A DNA stretch of 34,153 nt from Candidatus Latescibacterota bacterium (GCA_020852055.1 JADZBP010000248.1:1-34153), one strand, 5' to 3'; positions 15,701 through 24,814 are shown, numbered from the stretch's first letter. Program-made: numbers and translations. Notes: generated from the letters alone by a model not told the origin.

Positions 15701-17556
15701 CCGCCGCTCTCCCCCGCGAACAGATGGCAGGCCACCTCATCGCCGCCCAGAGCCTGCAGGCGCGGGGTTTCGGTGTGGCAGCGGGCCAGTGCCAACCCGC
15801 AGCGGGGCGCAAAGCGGCACCCGGCAGGCAGGGCTTCGGGCCGGGGCGGGTACCCGGGAATGGCGACCAGGGGCCGGCCGGGATGGGCCAGGTCGGGCAC
15901 GGCCGCCAGCAGGGCCCGGGTGTAGGGGTGGCGCGGCCGCTCGAAGAGCGCCCCCGCTTCGGCCTGCTCGGCGATGGCGCCGCCGTACATCACCGCGACC
16001 CGGTCGCACAACTGGGCCACGGCGCCCAGGTCGTGAGTTACCAAGATTACCGCCAACCCCAGGTCGCGGCGCAACTGGTCCAGGAGGTCGAGGATCTGCG
16101 CCTGCACCACCACGTCGAGGGCGGTGGTCGGTTCGTCGGCGCAGAGCACGCGGGGCTGGCAGCTCAGGGCCAGGGCGATCATGGCGCGCTGGCGCATGCC
16201 GCCCGAGTACTGGTGCGGATAGTCGCCCCGGCGGCTCTTGGCCAGACCCACCAGCTCGAACAACTCGCCGATCCGGCGCTGCCGCGCCGCGCCATCCAGT
16301 TCGGGCAGGTGGCGGCGCAGGGCCTCCTCCAACTGGTCGTCCACCGGCCGCACCGGGTTGAGGGCGTTCATCGCCCCCTGGAAGACCAGGGCGATCTCCC
16401 GCCAGCGCACCTGGTTCATCGCCACCTCGTCGAGCCGGGCCAGGTCCCGGCCGCCAAAATCGACCTGGCCGCCCACCAGGCGCCCGCCGGCCGGCAGCAG
16501 GCGCATCAGGCCCAGCAGGAGCGTGGACTTCCCGCAGCCACTCTCCCCCACCAACCCCAGCACCTCGCCCTGGTGCAGATCGAAACTCACCCCGTCCACG
16601 GCGCGGGCCGGCGGCTCACCGGCAAACTCGATGCTCAGCTCGCGCACCCGCAGCAGGGGCGCCGCCGGGTCAACCGGTGATGCCGGGCCGGGCGCCGGCG
16701 CGGTGAGCCCCAGATGGTGCCCCGAGGACCGGGGCCCCAGCAACTCTTCGAGTCCCTGGCCCAGCAGGGTGCAGCCCAGCACCACCCAGACGATGCCCAG
16801 GCCAGGCGCCACCAGGGCCCACCAGGCGCCGGCACTCATCGCCCCGCGGGTGAAAGAGAAGTTGAGCATCTGCCCCCAACTGACCACCGCCGGATCGGCC
16901 AGGCCCAGGAAACTGAGGGTGCTCTCGTTGAGAATGGCCAGGGAGACCACCAGCACCGCGTTGACCACCACCAGCGGCATCACCAGCGGCAGGATGTGGC
17001 GCAGGATCAGGCGCACCGGGCCGGCGCCCATGGCCCGCGCCCGCAGCACGAAGGCCCGCTGCTTCACTGCCAGGGTCTGGGCGCGGACCAGGCGGGCGGT
17101 GCCGGCCCAGCCCACCAGGCCGATGACCAGGATGATGTTCAGCAGGCGCGGCCGGGTGAGGGCCACCAGGGCGATGATCAGCGGCAGGTCGGGGATGACC
17201 AGGGCCACGTCGGTCAGGCGCATGAGCGCGTTTTCAGTGCGGCCGCCGGCAAAGCCGGCCACCAGGCCCACCGCCGCGCCGATGGCCACCGAGATGAAGG
17301 CGGCGAAGAACCCCACCAGCAGCGAGACCCGCGCCCCGTAGAGCAGGTTGGTCCACACGTCGCCGCCCCCGTCGTCGGTGCCCAGCCAGTGGCCGGCTCC
17401 GGGCGGGGCGTACACCCCGCCGGCCTGGAGACCCGGAGTATAGGGCGCCAGCCAGGGGGCCAGCAGGGCGGCGGCCAGGGCACTGGCCAGCAGGCCCCCC
17501 CCGACCAGAGCCAGACGGTTGCCCCGCAACATACGCCAGGCGGCGGACCCGTCCAT
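15697..17556 (-). CDS. Fused ABC permease (DppC-like) and ATPase (DppD-like)
   Basis: A 619-residue single chain. Residues 1-~275 are a DppC/OppC-type inner-membrane permease with about six hydrophobic segments, the periplasmic [18 protein letters not shown] motif and an EAA-like loop ([18 protein letters not shown], 173-190). A Pro/Ala-rich linker (~276-300) leads into a complete ATPase: Walker A GESGCGKS 337-344, signature YSGGM 450-454, Walker B VLCADEP 470-476, and the C-terminal CRFAPRC region. The frame is continuous, so this is a genuine fusion. Such fusions are known in some lineages. It starts 3 nt after the DppB-like stop. Confidence 0.93.
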   Translation of the reverse strand: MDGSAAWRMLRGNRLALVGGGLLASALAAALLAPWLAPYTPGLQAGGVYAPPGAGHWLGTDDGGGDVWTNLLYGARVSLLVGFFAAFISVAIGAAVGLVAGFAGGRTENALMRLTDVALVIPDLPLIIALVALTRPRLLNIILVIGLVGWAGTARLVRAQTLAVKQRAFVLRARAMGAGPVRLILRHILPLVMPLVVVNAVLVVSLAILNESTLSFLGLADPAVVSWGQMLNFSFTRGAMSAGAWWALVAPGLGIVWVVLGCTLLGQGLEELLGPRSSGHHLGLTAPAPGPASPVDPAAPLLRVRELSIEFAGEPPARAVDGVSFDLHQGEVLGLVGESGCGKSTLLLGLMRLLPAGGRLVGGQVDFGGRDLARLDEVAMNQVRWREIALVFQGAMNALNPVRPVDDQLEEALRRHLPELDGAARQRRIGELFELVGLAKSRRGDYPHQYSGGMRQRAMIALALSCQPRVLCADEPTTALDVVVQAQILDLLDQLRRDLGLAVILVTHDLGAVAQLCDRVAVMYGGAIAEQAEAGALFERPRHPYTRALLAAVPDLAHPGRPLVAIPGYPPRPEALPAGCRFAPRCGLALARCHTETPRLQALGGDEVACHLFAGESGG

Positions 17557-17559
17557 GCC

Positions 17560-18585
17560 CTATTCGTCCCGCACCCTGGGGTCGAGCCAGGAATAGAGCA
17601 GTTCGGCCGCCAGGTTGGCGAGCACCACGCTGAGGGCCAGCAACAGAAACACCCCCTGCAGCAGCGGGTAATCGCGCCGGTTCACCGCCTCGAAGGTGGC
17701 CAGGCCCAGGCCGGGCCAGGAGAACACCGTTTCGATCTGGATGGCCCCGGCCACGGTTAATCCCAGATTCAGGGCCACCAGGGTGACCAGGGGCAGCGCC
17801 GCGTTGCGCAGGGCGTGATCCTTGAGGATCTGAAAGGTGCTCAATCCTTTGGCGCGGGCGGTGAGGATGTACGGCTGGGCCAGCACCTCCAGCAGGGTAC
17901 TGCGCATGATCAGCATGTACTCGGCCATGAAGACGATGGTCTGGGTCAGGGTGGGCAGCACCAGATGCCGGGCCAGGTCCATGCACGACGCCCAGCCTCC
18001 CGCCTCCAGGCCCGGGGTGCGGATGCCGCCGATGGGCAGGCCCAGGCCGCTGCCCCAGAAGAGCAGCACGATGCCCAGCCAGAAGGTGGGCAGGCTCCAG
18101 GCCAACAGGCTGGCCACCAGGGCGGCGTGGTCGATGCGGGTGCCCAGCTTCCACGCCGCCACCGTGCCCAGCAGCACCCCCAGCAGCACCGCCAGCACCT
18201 GGCCGGCCCCCAGGAGCAGCACCGTGTTCCCCAGCCGCTGGCGGAGGATGCCGGCCACCGGCTGGCTGTTCTGATAGCTGAAACCCAGCTCGCCCTGGAG
18301 GAGGTTGGCGAGATAACGAAAGAACTGGGTGTCGAGAGGGTTGGTGAAGCAGGGGCCCGGCCGCAGCGGGTGGATACTTTCGAGGCAGTTGATCACCGGC
18401 CGGTCCAGGCCAAAACGGGCGCGGATGGCCTCCTGGGCCTGGGGGCTGAGGCGCGGATCGCGCACCCCGGCGCGGGCCGGATCGCCGGGCAGCACGCGAA
18501 AGAGAAAGAAGTTGAGCACCAGGACAAAACCAACCGTGAACAGACCCCAGCCGGCTTTGCGCAGGACCACGGTGTAGCGCTGCAA
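17560..18585 (-). CDS. ABC transporter permease (DppB/OppB-like)
   Basis: A 341-residue inner-membrane permease. The start is placed at TTG 18585, preceded by GAGGAG; the frame is open to 18663, but those 26 extra residues are polar, Arg-rich and unlike the family. The N-terminal membrane helix and FRVLPGDPAR are diagnostic of DppB-type proteins. EAA-like AKGLSTFQILKDHALRNAALP and the C-terminal RRDYPLLQGVFLL also match. A family-typical segment after the first helix holds Cys residues (INCLESIHPLRPGPC) that are unusual. It is the first gene of a permease-ATPase operon (18585 to 14735) without a binding protein of its own. Confidence 0.92.
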   Translation of the reverse strand: MQRYTVVLRKAGWGLFTVGFVLVLNFFLFRVLPGDPARAGVRDPRLSPQAQEAIRARFGLDRPVINCLESIHPLRPGPCFTNPLDTQFFRYLANLLQGELGFSYQNSQPVAGILRQRLGNTVLLLGAGQVLAVLLGVLLGTVAAWKLGTRIDHAALVASLLAWSLPTFWLGIVLLFWGSGLGLPIGGIRTPGLEAGGWASCMDLARHLVLPTLTQTIVFMAEYMLIMRSTLLEVLAQPYILTARAKGLSTFQILKDHALRNAALPLVTLVALNLGLTVAGAIQIETVFSWPGLGLATFEAVNRRDYPLLQGVFLLLALSVVLANLAAELLYSWLDPRVRDE

Positions 18586-18841
18586 GAGACTCCTCGGTGG
18601 ACAGGTTATCGCTAAACTAGACCGCCCTTGCCGGCGGCGCAACTGTCCTGGCTGCGCGGGCATCCCCCGCTCCCCGGAGCTGCCGCCGCCGCCGACGCCA
18701 CTGCCTGTCCCTCACGCGGCCGGGTGCGGCACCCGATACCGCGAATCGGCATTTTTGGGAATATTACCTACAGGGCCGCGGGGTATCGCGCTTCAGCTCT
18801 TTTGCGCCTTTGGGCGGTCCCTTCGCCGGAAAGGAATACCG
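18586..18841. other. Divergent intergenic region between ABC operon and hybrid kinase
   Basis: 256 bp without a convincing gene. A small hairpin CCGAT (18733-18737) / ATCGG (18745-18749) is followed by ATTTTT, weakly terminator-like in the plus direction. Downstream, GGAATATTACC (18758-18768) is the only AT-rich patch and may be part of the kinase promoter. I see no firm promoter. Confidence 0.4.
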
Positions 18842-21800
18842 ATGGATCTGGAGGCCCTGGAACGCCGACTCCTGGAGGCCGAAGCCCTGGCCCGGGCCAT
18901 TGCCGCCGTGACCAGCGAAGTCGATATCGATCAGGTGCTGCAGACCATCGTGGAGCAGGCACAGCAAGTGGTGGGGGCGGAGCGGGGCACCCTCTTCCTC
19001 TACGACGAGGCCGAGGGCGCCCTGATCCCCCGCGCCCAGGTGGGGCACGAATGGCAGGTGTACCGACAGCTGCGGCTGCAACCGGGGGAGGCCGTATCCG
19101 GGCGGGTATTCGTCTCCGGCGAGTCCACCCTTTACGACCACCGCCTCGGCCTGTCCGGTGATGCCTATAGGCCGGTGAACCAATCCCTGCTGCACAGGTC
19201 GCTGCAAAACCCCGGCGGCGCCGGGGCGGTGGCGCCCCTCAAGATCGGCGGGCGCATCCTGGGCACCCTGGCAGTCAATACCGGGCAGCGCCTCTGCACC
19301 GCGCGCGACCTCTTCCTGCTCGAACAACTGGCCGGGCCGGCCGCGCTGGCCATCGAAAGGACCCAGCACCTGCGGGCGCTGGAGCAGGAAACCGCCGAGC
19401 GCAAGCGGGCCGAGGAGGAGTTGCACCTCAACCTCAGCCTGCAGCAGATCCGCAACCAGGTGCTGCAGATGCAGCAGGTCGCCGATTGGGAAGGGGTCGT
19501 CCGGGCCATCGACCACGAACTGGGCAAACGGGTGGACTTCTCCTTCGCCAGCATCCAGTTCATCGATCAGCAGGCCGGCACCTTCTGCTATTACACCACC
19601 GCCTTTGCCCCGGAGGACTGGCCCCTGCAGGGCCACGAACACCTCCCCCTGCCCCCCAGCCTCAAGCAGGTGATCGCCACCGGGCAATTGCTCTACCGCC
19701 GCACCCGGGCCGAGATCGAGTCTTATCAGGACGGTGTTGGGGAAGAGGCCCGCAGCGTCGTCGACGTGCCCTTCCCCGGCGGCACCCTGGCCATGAACAG
19801 CATCCGCGAAAACGCCTTCAGCGACCGCGATCTCCAGATCCTGGAGGGGTTCGCCCAGGTCGTACATGAGGGCTATCAGCGCCTGATGGATCTCGAACAA
19901 CTGGCCCAGACCCGGCAGCAACTGGAGCACCGGGCCAGGGAGAGCGAAGCCCTGGCGGCGGCGATCTCGGTACTGGCCCTCACCTCCGAAGTCGAAGAGG
20001 TCCTGCAGGTGGTGGTGCAGCAGGCCCAGGGCCTGGTGTCGGCCGAGCATGTCACCCTTTTCCTTTTTGACGCCGCCGAAGGCGCGCTGGTCCCACGGGC
20101 CGAGATGGGCCACGACTGGCAAACCTACCAACATATCCGCCTGCTGCCCGGCGAAGACACCTCGGGCAAGGTCTACTCCTCCGGGAAGGCGGCCTTCTAC
20201 GCCTACGCCACCGGCGGCATGAACCCCGAGCTGCGGCCCGAGAACCAGCAACTGCTGGCGCAATCGGCCAGGCTGCCCCCCCGCCACGGCGGCGCGGTCC
20301 CCCTGCGTCTCGACGGCGAGGTGATGGGGGTCCTGTCCGTGGGCAGCACGAACCACCGCTGCACCCAGCGCGACCTGGAGGTGCTGGAGCGGCTGGGGGA
20401 GCAGGCCATGCTGGCCATTCAGCGGGCCCAGGATCTCGAAAAACTCGAAGAAGAAATCGACGAGCACCGGCAGACCGCAGAGGCCCTGCGCCAGGCCAAC
20501 ACCTATAGCCGCAGCCTGCTCGAAGCCAGCCTCGACCCCCTGGTGACCATCAGCCCCGAGGGCAAGATCACCGACGCCAACCACGCGACGGAGATCGCCA
20601 CTGGCTACACCCGCGCCGAACTGCTGGGCACCGACTTTTCCGACTACTTCACCGAGCCGGATCAGGCCCGCGGCGGGTACCAGCAGGTCTTTCTCGCCGG
20701 GCTGGTGCGGGACTATCCCCTGGAGCTGCGGCACCGCGACGGGCCGGTGACCTCGGTGCTCTACAATGCCTCGGTTTTCCGCGACACCGCAGGGGCAGTC
20801 ATCGGGGTGTTTGCGGCGGCGCGCGACATCACGGCGCGCAAACGCATAGAAAAGGAACTGATCCAGATCCAGCGCCTGCGGGCGGTGGGAGAACTGTCGG
20901 CGGGGGTTTGCCACAACCTCAACAACCTGCTCTCCGGGGTGCTGACGCCGGGGGAACTGCTGCGCATGTCCAGCAACGACCCCAAGACCCAGCGCCTCGC
21001 CGGGCTGATCGTCGAGGCCGGCACGCGGGCGGCCGAACTGGTGCATCGGCTGCACCAATCGGTGCGCGGGGGGCCGGCCCAGCCGCCGACGCCCGTGGCG
21101 CTCAATCAGACGATCGACAAGGTGGTGCAATTGACCCAGCCGCGCTGGAAGGACCAGCCGGAGCAGAAGGGCCTGGCCATCGAGGTGAAAACCGAACTGG
21201 CCGAGTTGCCCCTGATCAAGGCCACCCCCTCCGAGCTGCACGACCTGCTGACCAACCTGCTCATCAACGCGGTGGATGCCCTGCCCGCCGGCGGCCAGAT
21301 CCACATCCGCACCGCACTGGATGGGGCCTTCGTGCGCCTGGACTTCAGCGACACCGGCATCGGCATGGACGAAGAAACCCGGCTGCGGGTCTTCGAACCC
21401 TTCTTCACCACCAAGGCGACCGTCGGTACCGGCCTGGGGCTGTCGACCCTGCACAACAGCGTGACCCAGTGGGGAGGCAAGGTGAGCGTCGCCAGCGCTC
21501 CGGGTCAGGGTACGACCTTTACCCTGCGCTTCCCGGTGTGGCAGGAGGCAGCGCCAGCCGCCGGCGCTCCCGACCCGGCAGCGCCGGCCCGGCCCGGCCA
21601 GGTGCTGATCATCGACGACGACCAGATGATCGGCAAGGTCCTGAAAGAGGCGCTGGGCGCCAGGCACCAGGTCGAGATCCATACCGACGGCAAGCAGGCC
21701 CTCGCCCAGCTCCAGGCAGGCCAGTACGATGTGGCCATCCTCGACCTGGGTATGCCCGGGATCTCGGGGGATCAGGTGGCGCGCCGGATGCAGGAAGTGG

Positions 21801-21991
21801 ATCCGGCGATGGCCAGGATCCTGTTTTCCGGGTGGGTTCTGGAAGCCGACGATCCCCGCAGGCAACTCTTCGACCTCGCCATCCAGAAGCCGCTCCGGGA
21901 CCTGCGCGCCTTCGAGGAAACCGTGGCGCAGGCGATCGCGCTGCGCGACCGCCGGGCCGCCGGGGTTAGCGCCGGGGCTGCACCGCCGTGA
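18842..21991 (+). CDS. Hybrid sensor histidine kinase: GAF-GAF-GAF-PAS-HK-REC
   Basis: A 1049-residue cytoplasmic kinase without membrane segments; ATG 18842 follows GGAAAGGA. Three GAF-like domains lie at about 15-175, 200-350 and 368-530; the first and third are clearly paralogous. A PAS domain (~548-675) precedes the dimerisation helices. The phospho-accepting His is probably H691 in CHNLNNLL, not the common HExxP. The ATPase domain (~790-905) has NLLINAVDAL, DTGIGM, FEPFFTTK and GTGLGL. A receiver domain (~920-1045) has D968. It autophosphorylates in response to an unknown signal and passes the phosphate to its own receiver. Residues 548-1036 align without gaps with the kinase at 26596. 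The gene is convergent with the peptide-binding protein and overlaps it by 26 bp. Confidence 0.92.
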   Translation: MDLEALERRLLEAEALARAIAAVTSEVDIDQVLQTIVEQAQQVVGAERGTLFLYDEAEGALIPRAQVGHEWQVYRQLRLQPGEAVSGRVFVSGESTLYDHRLGLSGDAYRPVNQSLLHRSLQNPGGAGAVAPLKIGGRILGTLAVNTGQRLCTARDLFLLEQLAGPAALAIERTQHLRALEQETAERKRAEEELHLNLSLQQIRNQVLQMQQVADWEGVVRAIDHELGKRVDFSFASIQFIDQQAGTFCYYTTAFAPEDWPLQGHEHLPLPPSLKQVIATGQLLYRRTRAEIESYQDGVGEEARSVVDVPFPGGTLAMNSIRENAFSDRDLQILEGFAQVVHEGYQRLMDLEQLAQTRQQLEHRARESEALAAAISVLALTSEVEEVLQVVVQQAQGLVSAEHVTLFLFDAAEGALVPRAEMGHDWQTYQHIRLLPGEDTSGKVYSSGKAAFYAYATGGMNPELRPENQQLLAQSARLPPRHGGAVPLRLDGEVMGVLSVGSTNHRCTQRDLEVLERLGEQAMLAIQRAQDLEKLEEEIDEHRQTAEALRQANTYSRSLLEASLDPLVTISPEGKITDANHATEIATGYTRAELLGTDFSDYFTEPDQARGGYQQVFLAGLVRDYPLELRHRDGPVTSVLYNASVFRDTAGAVIGVFAAARDITARKRIEKELIQIQRLRAVGELSAGVCHNLNNLLSGVLTPGELLRMSSNDPKTQRLAGLIVEAGTRAAELVHRLHQSVRGGPAQPPTPVALNQTIDKVVQLTQPRWKDQPEQKGLAIEVKTELAELPLIKATPSELHDLLTNLLINAVDALPAGGQIHIRTALDGAFVRLDFSDTGIGMDEETRLRVFEPFFTTKATVGTGLGLSTLHNSVTQWGGKVSVASAPGQGTTFTLRFPVWQEAAPAAGAPDPAAPARPGQVLIIDDDQMIGKVLKEALGARHQVEIHTDGKQALAQLQAGQYDVAILDLGMPGISGDQVARRMQEVDPAMARILFSGWVLEADDPRRQLFDLAIQKPLRDLRAFEETVAQAIALRDRRAAGVSAGAAPP
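20483..21950 (+). repeat. Paralogous 1468-bp segment, copy 1 (PAS-HK-REC)
   Basis: Encodes PAS, kinase core and receiver of the hybrid kinase. It aligns without gaps to 27391-28858: the same 1468-bp length and the same spacing from the start of the segment to His (143 residues) and to receiver Asp (420 residues) in both. Runs of exact identity reach 26 bp (21443-21468 equals 28351-28376). This indicates segmental gene duplication. Confidence 0.8.
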
Positions 21992-23600
21992 GCACGGAGG
22001 GGTGCTCGAGGGCCACCTTGGGCAGACTGGCCGGCCAGCCGGTGAAGTGATCGGTGCGCCAGGCCTGGACCCGGTGGGCGTAGTAGGGGACGATATAGAC
22101 CACGTCCTGCAGGGCGAGCCGCTGCAACTCCCACACCTGTTCTTGCCGCCGCTGCGGGTCCAGTTCGGCGGCCTGGCGCTGGTAGAGCGCGTCGTACTCG
22201 GGGTTGGCGTACCCGGTCTCGTTGGTCCCGGCGGGGATACGCCCGCTCTGCATCGCCCCCAGCAGCAGGCCGGGATCGGGATCTGAATCCCAGGCCCACA
22301 GGATCAGGTCGTAGTCGAAACCCGGACAACAGGCGGCGGTGAGGGCGTCGGGGTCCACCGATTGGAGCTGGGTGGCAACGCCGATCTCCTTCCACATCGC
22401 CGCCAGCAACTGGGCCGAGCGCGGCGCCGCCGGGCTGTCGCTGGGCCAGTTGAAACGGAACTCCAGCGGCCGGTGATCCGGCAGCTCGCGCACTCCGTCC
22501 CCATCCCCGTCCCGGTACCCCGCCTCTTCGAGCAAGGCGCGCGCCTGCCCCGGATCGAAGGCATAATCCTGCAAGCTGCTGTTGTACCAGTGGCCCAGTC
22601 CCTCGGGGATGAGGGTGAGCCCCGGCGTGCCCATGCCCAGCAACACCACCTCGATGAGTTTCTGCTTGTCCACCGCCATCGCCAGGGCCTGGCGCACCCG
22701 CCGGTCGCGCAGGGCCGGGTGTCCCGAGCAGACACTGCCGGGCGGGCAGTGGGCGGGGTCCAGTTGGTTGATGAGGATATCGGTGGTCTCGGGCGGCTGC
22801 GGCGGCCCGGCGGCCACCTGGATGCCGGCCTCCTGGCGCAGGGCCGCGACGGCGGTATTGGGCATCTCGGTGATCAGCTCCACCTGGCCGGTGCGCAGGG
22901 CCTGGACCAGGGCGTCCTGATTGGCAAAGGTCTGGAAGATGACCTCATCGACCTGGGGCGGATAGAGCGGGTGGCGGCGGGTGGCGGCCAGGCGCACGAA
23001 CTGGTCGGGCTGGTACTCCTTCAGCGAGAAGGGCCCGCTGCCGGTCATCGCCGCGTCGCTGAAGCGGCTCTCCTGCGCGTGCGGCGCCCAGACATGCTCG
23101 GGCAGCACATAGAGAAATACCAGTTGGCTCAGGATATCGGGCACCGGCTCGCGCAGCCGGATCACCACCGTGCTGTCGTTGGGGGCGCGGACCTCTTCCA
23201 GCACCCGGCTGTAGGTGCCCAGCAGCGGAAAATCCGGATGGTCGCGGTAGAAGTTGTAGGAGAAGGCCACGTCGCGGGCGGTGAGGGGCTGGCCGTCGTG
23301 GAAGACAAAACCAGCGCGCAGGGCAAAGGTCCAGGTGCGGCCCCCGTCGGCGGCCTGCCACTGGCGGGCCAGGACCGGGGTGAAGCTGCCGTCCAGCTCC
23401 AGCCGGAACATCGAATCATAGACCAGATTGAAGAGGGTATAGGCCTGGCTGAGCACCGCGGTGCCCGGGTGCAGGGCGTCGGGACTGCCGGCCCAGCCGA
23501 TGCGCAGCACCGCCGGACCCGTGGCCGGAGGCGCGCTGCCGCCGCAGCCCAGCAGGGCGAGGAGGGACCAAAGCAGGAGGGGGCGCATACACCTGGGCAT
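21966..23600 (-). CDS. Family 5 extracellular solute-binding protein (DppA/OppA-like), lipoprotein
   Basis: A 544-residue binding protein for peptides or similar solutes. The N-terminal signal ends in LLALLGC, so the Cys is probably lipidated. The mature protein opens with the family pattern (SPDALHPG, YDSMFRLELDGSFTPVLARQW, WTFALRAGFVFHDGQPLTARDVAFSY). A second in-frame Met lies at 23588 and is an equally good start. It is very likely the receptor for the importer at 14735-18585, but a kinase gene on the other strand lies between them. Its 3' end overlaps the kinase by 26 bp. Cys residues in the C-terminal half (AHCPPGSVCSG, TAACCPG) are unusual for the family. Confidence 0.92.
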   Translation of the reverse strand: MPRCMRPLLLWSLLALLGCGGSAPPATGPAVLRIGWAGSPDALHPGTAVLSQAYTLFNLVYDSMFRLELDGSFTPVLARQWQAADGGRTWTFALRAGFVFHDGQPLTARDVAFSYNFYRDHPDFPLLGTYSRVLEEVRAPNDSTVVIRLREPVPDILSQLVFLYVLPEHVWAPHAQESRFSDAAMTGSGPFSLKEYQPDQFVRLAATRRHPLYPPQVDEVIFQTFANQDALVQALRTGQVELITEMPNTAVAALRQEAGIQVAAGPPQPPETTDILINQLDPAHCPPGSVCSGHPALRDRRVRQALAMAVDKQKLIEVVLLGMGTPGLTLIPEGLGHWYNSSLQDYAFDPGQARALLEEAGYRDGDGDGVRELPDHRPLEFRFNWPSDSPAAPRSAQLLAAMWKEIGVATQLQSVDPDALTAACCPGFDYDLILWAWDSDPDPGLLLGAMQSGRIPAGTNETGYANPEYDALYQRQAAELDPQRRQEQVWELQRLALQDVVYIVPYYAHRVQAWRTDHFTGWPASLPKVALEHPSVLTAVQPRR

Positions 23601-23634
23601 GGGATTTTTGCGGCGGCCGACCAGGGCGCCGCCC

Positions 23635-23668
23635 TTGATAGGGAAGGGGCAATAATACGTATATTAGC
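23635..23668. promoter_or_regulatory. AT-rich divergent promoter region
   Basis: Within the 110-bp gap between the divergent binding-protein and PhyH genes lies the only AT-rich island nearby. TTGATA (23635-23640) and TATATT (23660-23665) could form a plus-strand -35/-10 pair with a long 19-bp spacer. ATACGTAT (23655-23662) is a perfect palindrome, and TATTAT can be read on the minus strand. No transcription data support this. Confidence 0.35.
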
Positions 23669-23710
23669 GCTCCGCGCAAACCACCCTCTCGACCGACGGA
23701 GAAAGAGCCG

Positions 23711-24517
23711 ATGGGCATGACCGATGAAGAGCGCTTCCGCTTCGACCTGAGCGGTTTTCTGGTGCGGCCGGCCATCCTCGATGCCGACCAGATCGCCGCC
23801 ATCCGCGACCAGATCTACCGCATCAAACACGATCCCCAGTCCCTGCCCCCCGAGCACCGGGCCGTGCCCGGCGGGCCGGCCAGCGTGCTCATCGACCACC
23901 CCAAGGTGATCGAGGTCCTGCACGATCTCATCGGCCCCGACATCCGCGTGGAGAGTTCGGTTTGTATCTGGCGCAAACAGGGCGAGGCCCACGGCGCGCT
24001 GCACGGGGGCGGGCCGCAGCAGGCCGACCCCATCTTCGGCTACCGGGTGCTCAACGGCCGCATCCACGCCGGCATGGTGCGGGTGGTCATCGAACTGACC
24101 GACGTGCACGAAAACGACGGGGCCACCCACTTCGTGGTGGGCAGCCACAAGGCCAACTTCCCCATGCATCCCGATCATCTCTCCCTCGAAGAGGGCAAAC
24201 GCACGCCTTTCCTGATGGGGTATTCCTGCCCGGCCGGCAGCGCGGTCTTCTTCACCGAAAACGTCTGCCACGCCGGCCCCATCTGGAAGAAAGCCGAGCC
24301 GCGGGTGGCCGTGCTCAGCGCCTACGCCCACCTGGCCACCCACTGGCACCGGCTCTCCCTGCCCCCTGCGGTGCTGGCCGGCCTGCCACGCGAGAAACAG
24401 GCCTACTTCCGCACCCCCTGGGTTGCCGACTTTCGCACCTCCCCGGCCACCATCAATACCATCGAGCGTTTTGTGGCCAACAACGAGGCGCCCATCGACA
24501 CCAACCACCAGCCCTGA
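23711..24517 (+). CDS. Phytanoyl-CoA dioxygenase (PhyH) family protein 4, altered iron site
   Basis: A 268-residue PhyH-family protein. Family features are clear: ELTDVHENDGATHFVVGSHKANF in the core, distal His in NVCHAGP, and an Arg in AEPRVAV as the likely 2-oxoglutarate anchor. Where HxD/E is expected, the sequence reads H94-G-A96-L-H98-G-G100, with no acidic residue at the +2 position of either His; the next Asp is D106. The other three PhyH proteins here all have HxD. Loss of this carboxylate is a hallmark of Fe/2-oxoglutarate halogenases, but also occurs in inactive homologues. Neighbours give no substrate clue. The gene is divergent from the binding protein. Confidence 0.85.
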   Translation: MGMTDEERFRFDLSGFLVRPAILDADQIAAIRDQIYRIKHDPQSLPPEHRAVPGGPASVLIDHPKVIEVLHDLIGPDIRVESSVCIWRKQGEAHGALHGGGPQQADPIFGYRVLNGRIHAGMVRVVIELTDVHENDGATHFVVGSHKANFPMHPDHLSLEEGKRTPFLMGYSCPAGSAVFFTENVCHAGPIWKKAEPRVAVLSAYAHLATHWHRLSLPPAVLAGLPREKQAYFRTPWVADFRTSPATINTIERFVANNEAPIDTNHQP

Positions 24518-24814
24518 CCGCCCTCACCGACGCCCCAGTCTGACGACCAGAGCGCCAAATCCTGAACAAGGACACCCCGCAGCGGCAGGATCAAGGCACT
24601 CCCCCTGGGCGTTTGCGCGCATCCCTTGCGCGCAAACGCCCAGAGCGCTACCGGCCAGCACCGGTGATATCGACAAACTATCCAGAAAAACAACACCTTG
24701 AAGAACCAGGGCAGATTTTGGAGAGTGTTTTGCTCCATTCTCTTATGATCGGCGCTCGCCCGCACAGGTCGTAGTCCTCGGTGCATCGACGGGGCCAGCA
24801 AGGGGGGAAATGCC
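24518..24814. other. 297-bp non-coding region before kinase pair
   Basis: No convincing gene is present on either strand. It contains a strong 39-nt hairpin (24605-24643). A -10-like TATGAT lies at 24744-24749, about 65 bp before the kinase ATG, with TTGGAG (24718-24723) as a poor -35 at 20 bp. Base composition from 24680 to 24750 is more AT-rich than the surrounding genes, fitting a promoter for the kinase operon. Confidence 0.45.
24605..24643. repeat. Perfect 17-bp inverted repeat with 5-nt loop
   Basis: CTGGGCGTTTGCGCGCA (24605-24621) is the exact reverse complement of 24627-24643, with loop TCCCT. It is the strongest hairpin I found in the window. It lies 88 bp after the PhyH 4 stop and about 170 bp before the kinase ATG. 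There is no U-tract, so it could be a factor-dependent terminator, an RNA processing or stability element, or a repetitive palindromic unit. Confidence 0.7.

Noticed and set aside
18733..18755. Intrinsic terminator candidate CCGAT/ATCGG plus ATTTTT
   Set aside because: The stem is only 5 bp and it lies between divergent promoters where no transcript should end. Mentioned only in the intergenic entry.
18755..18841. 29-residue extension of the GAF hybrid kinase
   Set aside because: ATG 18842 has GGAAAGGA upstream, while the extension has no Shine-Dalgarno and is unlike GAF leaders.
18764..21865. 1033-codon minus-strand open frame opposite the hybrid kinase
   Set aside because: Antisense to a gene with clear GAF, PAS, kinase and receiver motifs. 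The translation has no domain features.
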